The notes under the pieces were generated by a model. That model saw only the letters and a program-made list of their open reading frames with translations. It was not told the origin of the DNA and did not search any database. Positions 25,311 to 35,881 of a stretch of 64,000 bases of DNA are shown here, in pieces. Source of the DNA: AP-15 sp963814805 (GTDB lineage Bacteria; Pseudomonadota; Alphaproteobacteria; ATCC43930; CGMCC-115725); NCBI GenBank assembly GCA_963814805.1, contig CAWFER010000008.1, positions 62,001-126,000 of the forward strand, in the 5' to 3' direction. A program made the translations under genes and the position numbers. Each line of letters opens with the position of its first letter. Position 1 is the stretch's first letter.

Positions 25311-26111
25311 TCAGCGGCCCTTGAACGGCCCCGGCCGGCGCTTTTCGGCGAAGGCGCGCGCCGCCTCGTGAAAATCCTCCGAGAGATAGAGCTTCAAGGG
25401 CGCGGTCTGCATCGCCACCTCGCGCTCGAGCTCTTCCAAGTACCAGCGCCGGGTGCGCACCGTCGCCCGCACCGAGAGCGGCGGGTTGTTCGCGACCTCG
25501 AAGGCGAGTTCGCGCGCGGCTGCGAGATGCCCGCCAGATGGCGCCACCCGGTTGACAATGCCGGCCGCCAGCGCCTCCTCGGCGGTAAAAAAGCGACCAG
25601 TTAGCGCCACTTCGGTGGCGAACCCCGCGCCCCCGCGAAAATTCAGCAAGGCCCAATACTTCGAGCCGCCGAGCCCGCGCGAGGTTTCGGTCACCTGGAA
25701 CTTGGTCCCGGCCGCGGCGACGATCAGATCGCATTCGAGGACGATGCCGAGCGCCAAGCCCATCGCATAGCCGTGCGGTGCGGCGATCACCGGCTTCCAG
25801 TTGACCGACCGAGTCAGGAGATCGGCCGAGTTAGCGCCCCAGCCCTGCGGGCCGCCATGTTCCAGGAATTCCTCGCGGCGGCGCAGCTGGCGCTGATGCA
25901 CGTCGGCGCCGCTCGAAAAGGCGCGGCCGGCGCCGCAGATGATCGCAACCTCGGCCGCGGGATCGAGATCGAAGCGGCGCAGCGCGTCGGCCAAATCGCG
26001 CACCAGATCGTCGCTGAAGGCGTTCAGCCGATCGGGCCGGTTGAGGGTCAGGGTGGCGATCCGATCCGCGCAAGCATACTCGACCAGGCTTTCGCCGCCG
26101 GTCTCGGCCAT
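25311..26111 (-). CDS. Enoyl-CoA hydratase/isomerase family protein
   Basis: A 266-residue crotonase-fold protein. CoA-binding and oxyanion-hole segments are GAGRAFSSGADVHQR (about residues 60-75) and APHGYAMGLALGIVLECDL (about 115). The Glu commonly used for hydration is not clearly in its place, so it may act as an isomerase or hydrolase rather than a hydratase. The start at 26111 follows a GAGAGGGGAAAG ribosome site. Probable operon with the DinB gene. Substrate unknown. Confidence 0.88.
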   Translation of the reverse strand: MAETGGESLVEYACADRIATLTLNRPDRLNAFSDDLVRDLADALRRFDLDPAAEVAIICGAGRAFSSGADVHQRQLRRREEFLEHGGPQGWGANSADLLTRSVNWKPVIAAPHGYAMGLALGIVLECDLIVAAAGTKFQVTETSRGLGGSKYWALLNFRGGAGFATEVALTGRFFTAEEALAAGIVNRVAPSGGHLAAARELAFEVANNPPLSVRATVRTRRWYLEELEREVAMQTAPLKLYLSEDFHEAARAFAEKRRPGPFKGR

Positions 26112-26355
26112 TTCTTTCCCCTCTCGCGTGGGTTCGACGCCCGGTTCGGGCACCGCACATCAGCCGTCGAGAGTGGTACACACAGGGCTGCGGCCCTGTC
26201 CAGCCCGGAGCGCGGCCTGGTGCGGCGATGCGGCCCCGGGCGCGGCGATGCGGCGGCGCGCGGCGAGCCGCAATTGCTTGGGGTGGGACAGGCTCCCGCT
26301 GGTCGCCGCCGAACCAGGCCCGCTCGCCGCCGCGGCGGGCCGGTGGCCGGTTCGG

Positions 26356-26952
26356 TTATTTGCCGGGGTTCGGCATGGCGCCGCCGGGACTCGGCGGATT
26401 GGCCCCGGCGTTCGGCATGCCGCCGCCGGAGCTGGCCGCCCCGTTCGCGGGCGCCATACCGGCCGGCGTCGCCGGCGGCGCGCTCGATCCCTGGCCGCTG
26501 CCGAGCAGCCGGCTCATCGTGTCCTGATCGAGTTGGGCGGTCACCGGCAGACCGTTCTTGCGCTGATAGCGCTGCAAAGCCTGGCGGGTCTCGGAGCCGG
26601 CGATGCCGTCGATCCTGCCGCGGTAGAGATGATCCCGCCGCAGCTGCTGCTGAGCCTGGCGAATTTCGCTGCGGGACATTGTGGCGCCGGTCTCGGCCGG
26701 CGCCGCGCCGGCCATATTCGGCTGGCCAGGGCTGCCATTGCCGCCCGGCGCGGGCATGGCCGGCTGGCCCGCGCCCGCCTGGGGCATCGACGATTGCGCC
26801 CCGGTCGCGGGGGCCATGGCGCCGTTTGGAGGCGGCGTCGACGGTGCGGCCGGCGTCGCGCTCGGCATGGCGCCACCGGCGGCGTAAATCGGGCCGGCGC
26901 CGGCAATTCCGAGAGCGACCATCGATACCGTCGCCAGGATCAGCCTTCTCAT
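26356..26952 (-). CDS. Secreted peptidoglycan-binding domain protein
   Basis: A 198-residue protein with a clear signal peptide (MRRLILATVSMVALGIAGAGPIYA), a low-complexity Pro/Ala/Gly/Met linker, and one peptidoglycan-binding type 1 repeat (QLRRDHLYRGRIDGIAGSETRQALQRYQR, about residues 105-150). The C-terminal tail is again low-complexity. It probably binds the cell wall. An excellent GGAGGT site precedes the ATG at 26952. No catalytic domain is present. Confidence 0.82.
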   Translation of the reverse strand: MRRLILATVSMVALGIAGAGPIYAAGGAMPSATPAAPSTPPPNGAMAPATGAQSSMPQAGAGQPAMPAPGGNGSPGQPNMAGAAPAETGATMSRSEIRQAQQQLRRDHLYRGRIDGIAGSETRQALQRYQRKNGLPVTAQLDQDTMSRLLGSGQGSSAPPATPAGMAPANGAASSGGGMPNAGANPPSPGGAMPNPGK

Positions 26953-27148
26953 CAATACCTCCAAATTCCGTTTCCGGCGCATGCTGCGCTCGCCGCGCAA
27001 ACCCCATCTCGCGCGGCCCGTTCCCCGCTGACAGGTAAAAAGCCTCGCCGGCGGGCCGCCGGCCATTCGCCGATTGCGCGGGCCCGATCCTTCCTCAGGC
27101 CGGCGCAGCGCGGCGGCCGGGGCTCTCTATATCTTACCAACCGGCCGG

Positions 27149-27871
27149 TCACTCGCGCCGGAACGTCACCACCAAGACGTCGCGATAGGCCGGGCGACGC
27201 GGGTCGAGCGGCTCGACCGCGGTGACGCCGTGAAACACGCGGCTGTCGTCGACCAGGGCCGAGTCGAGCGGCCGGGTCAGGGTGAAGCTGCCGAGCGGGC
27301 GCCTGGCCCGATCGTAGATCGTGGTCTCGCCGCTCGCGATGTTCTCGCGGCGCACCATCAGCACCAGCACCCAATCGACCCCGTCGCGGTGCATGCCTTC
27401 CGGGGTCGGCCGGCCCACCTCCCCCGCCCGCGCTTCGATGCGGAACTGATGCAGCTCGACATGCCACGCCTCGGGCCGGATTGTCGCTGGGGTCATCCGG
27501 TCGAACAGCTCGTGGCAGGCGCGCAGGATCGCATCCAGCGCCGGATGGCGGATCACAGGCTCGGTTACCGGCTCGAACCAGCGCTCGACGCCGCCGTTGA
27601 GCGGGTTGTAGTCCTGGCTCTGATAATGCGGCTGATGCGGCTTGCGCACGATCCCCGCCGGGCTGGCGCGCAGCGCGGCGAAGCGGCGGCGGCGATAGCG
27701 ACCGCCATCGGCCATATAGGCGTCGACCCCGAGATCGTTCCAGCTGGCGGCGAAAGATTGCCAATCGCGCAATTCGGGCTCGCCCAGCAGGGCGCGCATC
27801 TGCGGCGCCTGGACAAAGGCGAAACCGTCCTGTTCGATCGTCGCGGCGAGTGCGCCGAGCGAGCCGCTCAT
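27149..27871 (-). CDS. 2OG-Fe dioxygenase family protein
   Basis: A 240-residue protein of the 2-oxoglutarate/Fe(II) oxygenase type that includes amino acid hydroxylases. The iron facial triad fits H-x-D in EGMHRDGVDW and H in SRVFHGVTAV, and Arg for 2-oxoglutarate in RPAYRDVLVVTFRR. It starts 17 bases after the upstream LLM monooxygenase gene stop, so it likely ends a three-gene operon. Substrate unknown; a free amino acid is plausible by family. Confidence 0.85.
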   Translation of the reverse strand: MSGSLGALAATIEQDGFAFVQAPQMRALLGEPELRDWQSFAASWNDLGVDAYMADGGRYRRRRFAALRASPAGIVRKPHQPHYQSQDYNPLNGGVERWFEPVTEPVIRHPALDAILRACHELFDRMTPATIRPEAWHVELHQFRIEARAGEVGRPTPEGMHRDGVDWVLVLMVRRENIASGETTIYDRARRPLGSFTLTRPLDSALVDDSRVFHGVTAVEPLDPRRPAYRDVLVVTFRRE

Positions 27872-27887
27872 CGGGCCTTGCCTCCCC

Positions 27888-28927
27888 TCACAACACCGCT
27901 TCGGCGACCGCGCGCAACGCCGCGATATCGGCGCCGGCCAGCACCAGGGAGCCGACCCGGTGGTCGCGGGCGAGATCCTTCCAGGCCTGCAGCCGGTCGC
28001 GGATGCGCTCGTTCGGCCCGATCAGCGAGGTTTCGTCGATCAGCGCGTCGGGCACGGCGGCTTCGGCTTCCTTGCGCTTGCCGGCGAGATAGCGGTCTTG
28101 GATCGTCGCCGCCGCCGCCTCGTAGCCCATGCGTTTGGCCAGATCGTTGTAATAATTCTTCGAGCGCGCGCCCATGCCGCCGATATAGAGCGCCAGATTG
28201 GGCCGGATCGCGTCGCGGCAGGCCGCCACATCGTCGCCGATGCTTGACCCGTACATAGGGCGCGAGATCGAAATCGGCGAGGGTTTTGCCGCGGCCGGCC
28301 TTGGCCATGCCGTCGAGGATCGGCGCGGTGATCGCGGCGGCTTGTTCCGGCGACATGAAGAACGGCAGCGTCCCGTCGGCCACCTCGCCGGCGGTGCGCA
28401 GCCCGGCCGGGGCCACCGCCGCGGTGTAGATCTTCAGGCTCGGGTCGCCGTGGATGATGCTGCGCAGCGGCTTGCCGAGCCCGGTCGAGCCCGGCCCGGC
28501 ATAGGGGATCTGATAATGCTCGCCGTGAAATTCGAGCGGCGCCTTGCGCTCGAGGATCTGGCGGATGATCGCGATGTATTCGCGGGTGCGGGCCAAGGGC
28601 TTGCCGAACGGCACGCCGTGCCAGCCCTCGACCACCTGCGGTCCGGACGGGCCGATGCCGCACAGAAAGCGGTTGCCGGAGAGCGCCTGCAAGGTCATCG
28701 CCGTCATCGCCGCGCAGGCCGGGGTGCGCGCCGGCATCTGCATGATGCTGGTGCCGGCCTTGATCCGCCTGGTCTGCGCCAACACCCAGGCCACCGGCGA
28801 CACCGCGTCGGTGCCGTAGGCCTCGCCGCACCACACCGCCTCGTAGCCGAGCCGCTCCGCCTCGCGCACCAGATCCATGTCGATGCCGGCGGTCGGGCGA
28901 GACCCTGAGGGCGATCGCCAGTTTCAT
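27888..28927 (-). pseudogene. LLM class F420-dependent-type oxidoreductase, frameshifted
   Basis: A luciferase-like monooxygenase of about 345 residues. Conserved parts are RLGYEAVWCGEAYGTDAVSP, RIKAGTSIMQMPARTPACAAM and LCGIGPSGPQVVEGWHG. Two frame changes are required: near 28895, just after MKLAIALRVSP, and near 28245, where LAPYVRV joins SIGDDVAACRDAIRPN. The end AALRAVAEAVL is normal. Enzymes of this type use F420 or FMN. The ATG overlaps the stop of a second LLM gene as ATGA. Confidence 0.8.
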
Positions 28928-29778
28928 CGAACCCGCAGATTGCTGACTGCTGGTGCCTCCGCCGCGCGCGCGACCCGTTCGACGGCGGCGAGCCAGTCGT
29001 CGAGGGTGCGCTCGGCGGGCTCGACCAGCACGTGCCCGACCCCGGCCTCGCCATAGCCGGCGAGCCGGGCGGCGAGCGCGCCCTCGTCCTTGCCGTCCCA
29101 GCCGCTGCGCACCGAGATTGCGAATTCGGGCTCGGGCCGCAGGGCGCGCAGCCGGCGCGCGATCGGGGCGGCCTGCGCTCGGGCGACACTCGCGAGCCGT
29201 GCCAGCCGTCGAGCCGCAAGCGCGCGCTTCAGGGCCGGCTCCGAGCTGCCGCCGATCCAGATCGGGATCGGCTTTTCCGGCTGCGGCAGCATCCGCATGT
29301 CGTCGATCAGCGCCGGGATATGGCGCGCCGCGAACGTCACCGGGTCCTCGCGTCCACACCGCGCGCATCATCGCGATGCCCTCGTCCATGCGCCGGCCGC
29401 GCTCGGCGAACGGCGCGCCCAAGGCGGCGAACTCGGCTTCGAGCCAGCCGACCCCGGCGCCGAGGATCAGCCGGCCCTCGGACAGGTTCTGCAACGTCGC
29501 CAGCTCCTTGGCGAGCGGCAGCGGGTGGCGCATCGGCAATACCAGGACGCTGGTGCCGAGCCCGATCCGGTTGGTGTAGGCCGCCGCCCAGGTCAGGGTC
29601 AGCACCGGATCGTAAAACGATCGCCGAGGGCGGATAGGGCGCGTCCTTGGGCACGATGATGTGCTCGCTCGACCCAGACATCGGCAAAGCCCAATTCCTC
29701 GGCCTGGATCGCGGCGCGCCGGATCGCCTCAGGGCCGGCCTTGCGCCCGATATGCGGCAGATGAATCCCGACCCGCAT
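28924..29778 (-). pseudogene. Second LLM class oxidoreductase, frameshifted
   Basis: A TIGR03619-like luciferase-family enzyme of about 284 residues, starting MRVGIHLPHIGRKAGPEAIR at 29778. The frame is broken near 29680 (before EHIIVPKDAPYPPS), near 29610 (before VLTLTWAAAYTNRIGLGTS) and near 29340 (before VTFAARHIPALIDDM). All the expected blocks are present in order, including LSEGRLILGAGVGWLEAEF and PIPIWIGGSSEPALKRAL. It precedes the other LLM gene with a 4-base overlap. Confidence 0.78.
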
Positions 29779-29833
29779 CGCTCTCCTCCAAAAACTTTCG
29801 AAATCTCGGGCGGTCGATCAGGACGGCGCCCGA

Positions 29834-30064
29834 TCAGGACGGTACAGAAGCGGCCAGACGGCGGGCGCGGGCGCGCATGTAGGAATTGCCGCTGCGCGGG
29901 CGGGCCGGCTTGGCCTGCGTTGCGCTCGCCGTGTTGTTGGCGCCGCTGCCGGAACCGGCCGATCGGCCGCCGGCGTAGCGGGCGTTGAAGGCGTCCTCGG
30001 TAAAGCCCGATTGCGCGGCGCCCGCCGCGGCGCGGCTGTCGATCTCCAGGCTGTCGACTGGCAT
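29834..30064 (-). CDS. Small hypothetical protein
   Basis: A 76-residue polar protein, rich in Ser, Ala, Gly and Arg, with no signal or membrane segment. A textbook GGAGGAAACC ribosome site precedes the ATG at 30064, which is the main support. The first half (DSLEIDSRAAAGAAQSGFTEDAFNARYAGG) is probably structured; the rest is low-complexity and basic. I recognise no family. Confidence 0.55.
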   Translation of the reverse strand: MPVDSLEIDSRAAAGAAQSGFTEDAFNARYAGGRSAGSGSGANNTASATQAKPARPRSGNSYMRARARRLAASVPS

Positions 30065-30133
30065 GGTTTCCTCCGTCGCGTTGTTGTTTTTCAGTCCCTA
30101 TAACAGAAGTCGCTGGCGGCTGGCCGCACCGGA

Positions 30134-30577
30134 CTAGTTCACCTGCAGCAGCTTGACGTCGAAAATCAGGGTGGCGTTGGGCGGGATCACGCCGCCGGCG
30201 CCGCGGGCGCCATAGCCCAACTCGGGCGGGATGATCAGGGTGCGCTCGCCGCCGACTTTCATGCCGGCGACTCCCTCGTCCCAGCCGGCGATGACCTGAT
30301 GCGCGCCGAGGGTGAACTGGAACGGCTTGCCACGATCGAGCGAGCTGTCGAACTTGGCGCCCTTGGCGCCGTCCTTGTAGAGCCATCCGGTGTAATCGAC
30401 GGAGACCTTGTCGCCGGCGGCGGCGACAGCGCCGTCGCCCTGCTTCGTATCGGTGTATTTCAGTCCGTCTGGCATCGCGATCACCTGGCTTGGCGCCGCA
30501 ACGGCAGACCCCAAGGGCGCAGCGGCGGCGATCATGGCGAGCGCCACGGCGGCGCCGGCAAGACGAATTGGTAACAT
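30134..30577 (-). CDS. FKBP-type peptidyl-prolyl cis-trans isomerase, exported
   Basis: A 147-residue protein with signal peptide (LAGAAVALAMIAAAAPLGSAVA) and one FKBP domain. Typical features are VSVDYTGWLYKDGAKGAKFDSS, PFQFTLGAHQVIAGWDEGVAGM and RTLIIPPELGYGARG...IPPNATLIFDVKLL. It should speed proline isomerisation during folding in the periplasm. Start at 30577 follows a GGGAAACC site. Intact, single gene. Confidence 0.92.
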   Translation of the reverse strand: MLPIRLAGAAVALAMIAAAAPLGSAVAAPSQVIAMPDGLKYTDTKQGDGAVAAAGDKVSVDYTGWLYKDGAKGAKFDSSLDRGKPFQFTLGAHQVIAGWDEGVAGMKVGGERTLIIPPELGYGARGAGGVIPPNATLIFDVKLLQVN

Positions 30578-30945
30578 GGTTTCCCGGCCTTTCGATATCA
30601 AAACGAGACGCACGACGCCGCGATCGGCAGGTTTCAGATCGCGATCCCGGCGCGGCGACGACGGCGATAGCAGGTTGGTCGAGTTAAGTCCAAACCAATG
30701 AGCCACGCGCATTCTCTAGATGCATAGTATTCATTAAGTCCCGGCGTGAAGGCCGATCAGCAAAGTTTGTTTGTGACCGAAAACGGACCAATCAAGGGGA
30801 AGTTGTTGCTGCGCCCGGCGGCGAAGCGTAGCATTCGTTTCGCATCTTTCGAAGGGTGCGGGGCGGGCGCCGGTCCTGGGTGGGACAGGGCCCGCCGCGA
30901 CGGCCCCAGGCTCGGGCGCGAGCGGGGCAATGAGGAGAAACAATC
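30578..30945. other. Divergent intergenic region
   Basis: Region between the leftward FKBP gene and the rightward amidohydrolase gene, so it should hold two promoters. Only the GAGGAG ribosome site just before 30946 is clear; no confident -35/-10 boxes or repeats were found. Confidence 0.5.
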
Positions 30946-32707
30946 ATGGCGTATGATCTTCTGATCAAGAACGGGCGCGTCGTCGATGGCTCGGGCGAGC
31001 CGGCATTTGCCGCCGACGTGGCGGTGCAGGACGGCAAGATCGTCGGGGTAGGGAAATACGCCGGCGCCGCCGCCAAGCGCACGATCGACGCCGAAGGGCG
31101 GGTCGTGGCCCCCGGATTTATCGATCATCATACCCATTTCGATCCGCAGGCGGTCTGGGACCCCTATTGCGGCTCGTGGGTGCATAACGGCCACACCACG
31201 GTCGTCGTCGGCCAGTGCGGGCAGGTCATCGCCCCGGTCCGGCCCGGCGACGCCGAGTGGTATCTCGAATTCTTCTCCGACGCGGAACAGATTCCGCTGC
31301 CGGTCCTGAAGGCCGGGGTCGACGTGACCTGGGAATCGGTCGGCGATTATCTGAACGCGCTCGGCAAGAAGCGCGGCATCAACGTCGGCACCCTGGTCGG
31401 CCATTCGGGCGTCCGCCGCTATGTGATGGGCGAGGCGGCCTCCGAGCGGCAGGCGACGCCCGAGGAGATGGCCGCGATGCAGCGGCTGATCCGCGAGGCG
31501 ATGCATGACGGCGCGCTCGGCTTCTCGACCGCGCCGAAGGATCGCGGCGATCCAGCCGGGGTGGGCGACGACGCCGAGCGTTGGGCGCTTGCCAGCGTGC
31601 TCGGCGAACTCGGCACCGGCGTGTTCCAGGTCGCCGGCGGCGCGCCGGGCGGCACCAAAGAAACCCGCGAGCGTCGCCCGCCAGCTGGCGGCGCGCACCG
31701 GCCGTCCATCGATCTACAACTTAATGTCGGATCCGATCGCCAACCCCGACGAGTGGGTCGAGCATTTGCGCTGGCTCGAGGACGGGTTCAAGAGCGGCGC
31801 GCGCTGTTACGGCTCGTGCCTCTCGACCGTTGCCGGGGCGATCTTCGACCTGCAGCGCGGCCTCAATGTGCCGCAGGACGAGGACATCACCCACCCCGAA
31901 GGCGTCTTCCGCGGCATGCCAACCTGGGACAAGGTCATGGCCCTGCCCTATCAGGAGCGGATGCGCGCCTTCCGCGATCCCGAACTGCGCAAGGCACTCT
32001 CCGCCGAGGCGGTCGAAGGTACGGTTGAGCAGCAGGGCGGGATGACCGACCGGCGCGGCCGCTCACGCGGCTTCTTCAACCGGCGCTGGGACCTCGTCGA
32101 GGTGTTTATGACGACGAAGGGGCAGAACCGGCATCTCGAGGGCAAGAGCGTCGCGCAGATCGCTAAGGAGCAGAACAAGGGCATCATGGACGCCTTCCTC
32201 GATCTGTCGCTCGACGAAGACCTGAACACCTGCTTCCAGGCGATCGACCGCAACGGCGATCCGAAGACGCAGAAGCACATCCTTGGCTCGCAATATACCG
32301 TGATCGGCACCAGCGACGGCGGCGGCCGGCCGCACACCGCCGACCGGCATGAAACCAGCACGAATTTGCTGGGGCATTGGGTGCGCGAACAGCAGGTGAT
32401 GACGCTCGAAGAGGCGGTCTATCGGCTGACCGGCAAGACCGCGCTGATGCACGACATTACCGATCGCGGCTTTATCGCCGCCGGCAAGGTCGCCGATATC
32501 ACGATCTTCGATCCGGACACGATCGCCTCGAAGCCGCGTGAGCCGGTGGCCAACCTCCCGGCCGGCGGCGTCCAGGTCAAGCGCGAGGCGGTCGGCATCG
32601 ACTACGTGATCGTCAACGGCACGGTGCTGCTCGACAACGGCGAGCTGACCGACGCCTTGCCCGGCCAGATCGTCCGCGGCCCGCTCTACCAGGGGGCGCA
32701 GGCCTAA
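30946..32707 (+). pseudogene. D-aminoacylase/N-acyl-D-amino-acid deacylase-like amidohydrolase, frameshifted
   Basis: An amidohydrolase of about 586 residues. The metal-binding motif is GFIDHHTHFD, the later HSGVRRYVMGE and DGGGRPHTADRHETS fit D-aminoacylase-type enzymes, and the C-terminus carries the small composite barrel (GFIAAGKVADITIFDPDTI). One frame change near 31670 separates GGTKETRE from ASVARQLAARTGRPSIYNL; no other defect is seen. Good GAGGAG site before the ATG. It would hydrolyse N-acyl amino acids or a similar amide; the true substrate is uncertain. Confidence 0.85.
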
Positions 32708-32773
32708 ACCAGCCGATCGACATCGTCGCGCGTGCCCGGACCCGTTCCGGGCCGGCGGCGGTGTGGATACCCG

Positions 32774-32809
32774 ATACCCCGTGACTTGCCTGCGCCAGTC
32801 ACGGGGTAT
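32774..32809. terminator. Perfect 13-bp hairpin downstream of the amidohydrolase
   Basis: ATACCCCGTGACT (32774-32786) and AGTCACGGGGTAT (32797-32809) pair perfectly with a 10-base loop. It lies between two rightward genes and has no T-run, so terminator or regulatory hairpin are both possible. Confidence 0.5.
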
Positions 32810-32878
32810 TGCGTTGCGCCGGACGGATGAGCGACGCTAGCCTCTTTCTCTGAGCGTCGACGAAACAGGAGGAACGCC

Positions 32879-33803
32879 ATGGCTGCGAGTGCAAAACGAA
32901 TCGAGCAATTGGCGCCAGAGCTAGAGCGGATCGTCGCAACCTCGCAGTCGATCGAAGAATTGGCCGACGGTTTTGGCGGAGCGCAGGGACCGGCCGAGGG
33001 GCCATTGTGGTGGCGCGAAGGCGGCTATCTCGTATTCAGCGACATCCACAACAACCGGCGCATGAAGTACGAGCCCGGCAAGGGCGTCTCATTATTGCTG
33101 GAGCCGACCAACCGGGCCAACGGGCTGACCCGCGACCTGCAAGGCCGGCTCGTCGCCTGCGAGCACGATTCGCGCCGGGTTACCCGCCAGGAGCTCGACG
33201 GCAGCATCACCGTCATCGCCAACAGCTTCCAAGGCCGCCAGCTCAACCGGCCCAACGACGTCGTCGTCAAATCCGACGGCTGCATCTACTTCACCGACCC
33301 GTGGACCAGCCCTAACGCGCCTAATCAGTGGGATCTGACCTTTTCCGGGGTCTATCGGGTGACCCCCGACCTCGGCGCGCTGACCCTCTTGATCGACGAT
33401 TTCGTATTGTGCCCAACGGTCTCGCCTTTTCCCCGGACGAGAGCGTGCTCTACATCAACGATTCGCGCCGCGGCCACATCCGCGCCTTCGAGGTGCTGCC
33501 AACGGCACCTTGGCCAAGCACAGCGACCGGGTGTTTGCCGATCTGCGCGGGGCTGAGTCCGGCGTGCCCGACGGGATGAAGGTCGATGTCGAGGGCAACG
33601 TCTATTGTGGCGGCGCCGGCGGGCTGTGGATCATGGATCCAAAGGGCAAAAAGCTCGGCCGCATCGTCCACGGCGCTTCGGCCACGACCAATCTCGCCTT
33701 TGGCGGCGCCGACTGGAAGACCCTCTATTTCACCAGCCGCAATCATCTGGGCGCGGTCAACGTCAAGATCGCCGGCATCCCGGTTCCGGTCGGCAAGAAA
33801 TAA
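32879..33803 (+). pseudogene. SMP-30/gluconolactonase-like protein, frameshifted
   Basis: A six-bladed beta-propeller of about 308 residues of the SMP-30/gluconolactonase type. Signature parts are GPAEGPLWWREGGYLVFSDI, LNRPNDVVVKSDGCIYFTDP and, after a shift near 33405, PNGLAFSPDESVLYINDS. A second shift near 33505 leads to GVPDGMKVDVEGNVYCGG and LGAVNVKIAGIPVPVG. Metal ligands of the family (Glu, Asn, Asp) appear kept. Ribosome site GGAGG precedes the ATG. Lactone hydrolysis is likely; the substrate is unknown. Confidence 0.82.
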
Positions 33804-33829
33804 CCGGTCCGCCAGCGAGCTGCGGCCGC

Positions 33830-35881
33830 CTATGCCGCGTCGGCAAGGCCGCGCTGGGCCAATAGCGCGGCGACCTGCGGCTCGCGGCCGCGAAAGGCGC
33901 GATAGAGCGCCATCGGGTCGCGGGTGTCGCCGGCGCTGTAGATGTCCTTGAGCCGCGCCGCCAAGGCCGGGTCGAACACATCGCCCGCCTCGGTGAAGGC
34001 GGCAAAGCCGTCGGCGTCGAGCACTTCGGCCCATAGGTAGGCGTAATACCCGGCCGCATAGCCGCCGCCGGCGAACAGGTGCTGGAAATGCGCCGGGCGA
34101 TGGCGCAGACCGATTTCGCGCGGCACCTCGTATCGTTGCAAAAATTCGCGCTCGAATCGCTCCGCATCGAGGTTTTCGGGCCGCGGGTCGCGATGAAGCT
34201 CGAGGTCGATCAGCGCCGAGGCGGTGTATTCGACCGTGGCGAAGCCCTCGTTGAAGGTGCGCGCGGCGAGCAGCCGGCGCAGCAAGGGTTCCGGGATCGG
34301 CTCGCCGGTTTGGCAATGGCGCGCGTATTTGCGCAGATTCTCCGGCGCCGACATCCAATGCTCGAAGATCTGCGACGGAAACTCGACAAAATCGCGGCGC
34401 ACCGCAGTGCCCGATTGCGAGGGATAGCGCACCCGGCTCAACAGCGCGTGCAGCCCGTGGCCGAATTCGTGAAACAGGGTGCGGGCGTCGTCGAAGCTGA
34501 GCAGGGTGGGCGCGCCGCCGGCAACGTCTGATTTGGCGAAATTGTTGTTGTTGACGACGATCGGGGCGACCGGGCCGTCGAGAGTCTGCTGATCGCGGTA
34601 GCGGCTCGACCACGCCCCCGAGCGCTTGCCGGGCCGGGCGAAATTGTCGTGCAGGAATAGGCCGACATGGGCGCCCTCGCGGTCGCGCACTTCCCAGACC
34701 CGAACATCGGGGTGGTAGGCCTTCAGGTCCGGGCGGGCGGTGAAGGAAAGGCCGAACAACCGTCCCGCGGTGTCGAACGTCGCCTCCACCATGTCGTCGA
34801 GAGCGAAATAGGGCTTAACCTCGGCCTCGTCGAGGTCGTACAGGGCGCGGCGGACCCGTTCGGCGTAGTAGCGCCAGTCCCACGGCTCGATCGGTTGGTT
34901 GAGCCCCTCGGCGCGAGCGATCTCCTCAAGCGCGGCGCGCTCGCCGCGGGCCTTTTTCTTGGCCGGGTCCCAGACCTGCAGCAGCAGGCGCTCGACCGCA
35001 TCGGTCGTCTTGGCCATCGAATCGTCGAGCCGGTAGGCGGCGAAATTGGCATAGCCGAGGAGCCGGGCCTGCTCGGCGCGCAACGCCATGATTTCGGCAA
35101 TGAGCGGCGTGTTGTCGGCCGGGCCCGGATGCGCCCCGCGCGCGGTCCATGCCTGGTGTGCTGTGCGGCGCAGATCGCGGCGCGCGGAGAAGGTCAGAAA
35201 CGGCTCGATCGAGGAGCGCGCCAGGGTCACGACATACCGGCCCCCGAGCCCACGCTCCTCGGCGGCTTGCGCTGCCGCGGCGCGGACAAAACCCGGCAGG
35301 CCGGCGAGGTCGGTCTGGTCCAGAACCAGCCGCCATTCGCGCTCGTCATGCAGCACATTCTGGCCGAACAGCGTATGCAAACTCGCCAGGCGCTCGCTGA
35401 GCGCCGCCATGCGAGCCTTGTCTTCGGGGCCGAGCAACGCGCCGGCGCGCACCAGGCGCAGGTGGCGGCGGTCGAGCAGGCGCAGCTGGTCCTCGGCCAG
35501 ACCGAACGAGCCGCGCCGGGCGTGGAGATCAGCGATCCGCGCGTAGAGGCCCGGGTCGAGTGCAATGCGCATCTGGTGCTGGGCGAGCTTTGGCGCGTAG
35601 TCGCGGGCGATCTGTTCCAACGCCGGGCTGGCGTCGCTGGCGACGAGGTTGAAAAAAACCCGGCTCACCCGATCAAGCAGCTGTCCGCTGCGTTCGAGCG
35701 CCTCGATCGTGTCGGCAAAACCCGGCGGCGCGGGGGCGGCGACGATCGCCGCGATTTCGGCGAGCTGCTCGTCCATGCCGCGGTCGAAGGCCGCCGCGAA
35801 GTGCTCGGGACGGATATGGTCGAATGGCGGCATGCCGAACGGCGTGTCCCAAATCTCGAAAAACGGGTTGTCGGTCATCAT
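33830..35881 (-). CDS. M3 family metallopeptidase (oligopeptidase/Dcp-like)
   Basis: A 683-residue peptidase with the zinc motif HEFGH near residue 470 (LFHEFGHGLHALLS) and a downstream Glu in the usual place (RTFNEGFATVEYTA). No signal peptide, so it is cytoplasmic like oligopeptidase A or dipeptidyl carboxypeptidase, and it degrades short peptides. Intact over its whole length, which is normal for the family. The ATG at 35881 is followed immediately by another at 35878. It converges with the SMP-30-like gene and is divergent from the caspase-like gene. Confidence 0.93.
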   Translation of the reverse strand: MMTDNPFFEIWDTPFGMPPFDHIRPEHFAAAFDRGMDEQLAEIAAIVAAPAPPGFADTIEALERSGQLLDRVSRVFFNLVASDASPALEQIARDYAPKLAQHQMRIALDPGLYARIADLHARRGSFGLAEDQLRLLDRRHLRLVRAGALLGPEDKARMAALSERLASLHTLFGQNVLHDEREWRLVLDQTDLAGLPGFVRAAAAQAAEERGLGGRYVVTLARSSIEPFLTFSARRDLRRTAHQAWTARGAHPGPADNTPLIAEIMALRAEQARLLGYANFAAYRLDDSMAKTTDAVERLLLQVWDPAKKKARGERAALEEIARAEGLNQPIEPWDWRYYAERVRRALYDLDEAEVKPYFALDDMVEATFDTAGRLFGLSFTARPDLKAYHPDVRVWEVRDREGAHVGLFLHDNFARPGKRSGAWSSRYRDQQTLDGPVAPIVVNNNNFAKSDVAGGAPTLLSFDDARTLFHEFGHGLHALLSRVRYPSQSGTAVRRDFVEFPSQIFEHWMSAPENLRKYARHCQTGEPIPEPLLRRLLAARTFNEGFATVEYTASALIDLELHRDPRPENLDAERFEREFLQRYEVPREIGLRHRPAHFQHLFAGGGYAAGYYAYLWAEVLDADGFAAFTEAGDVFDPALAARLKDIYSAGDTRDPMALYRAFRGREPQVAALLAQRGLADAA

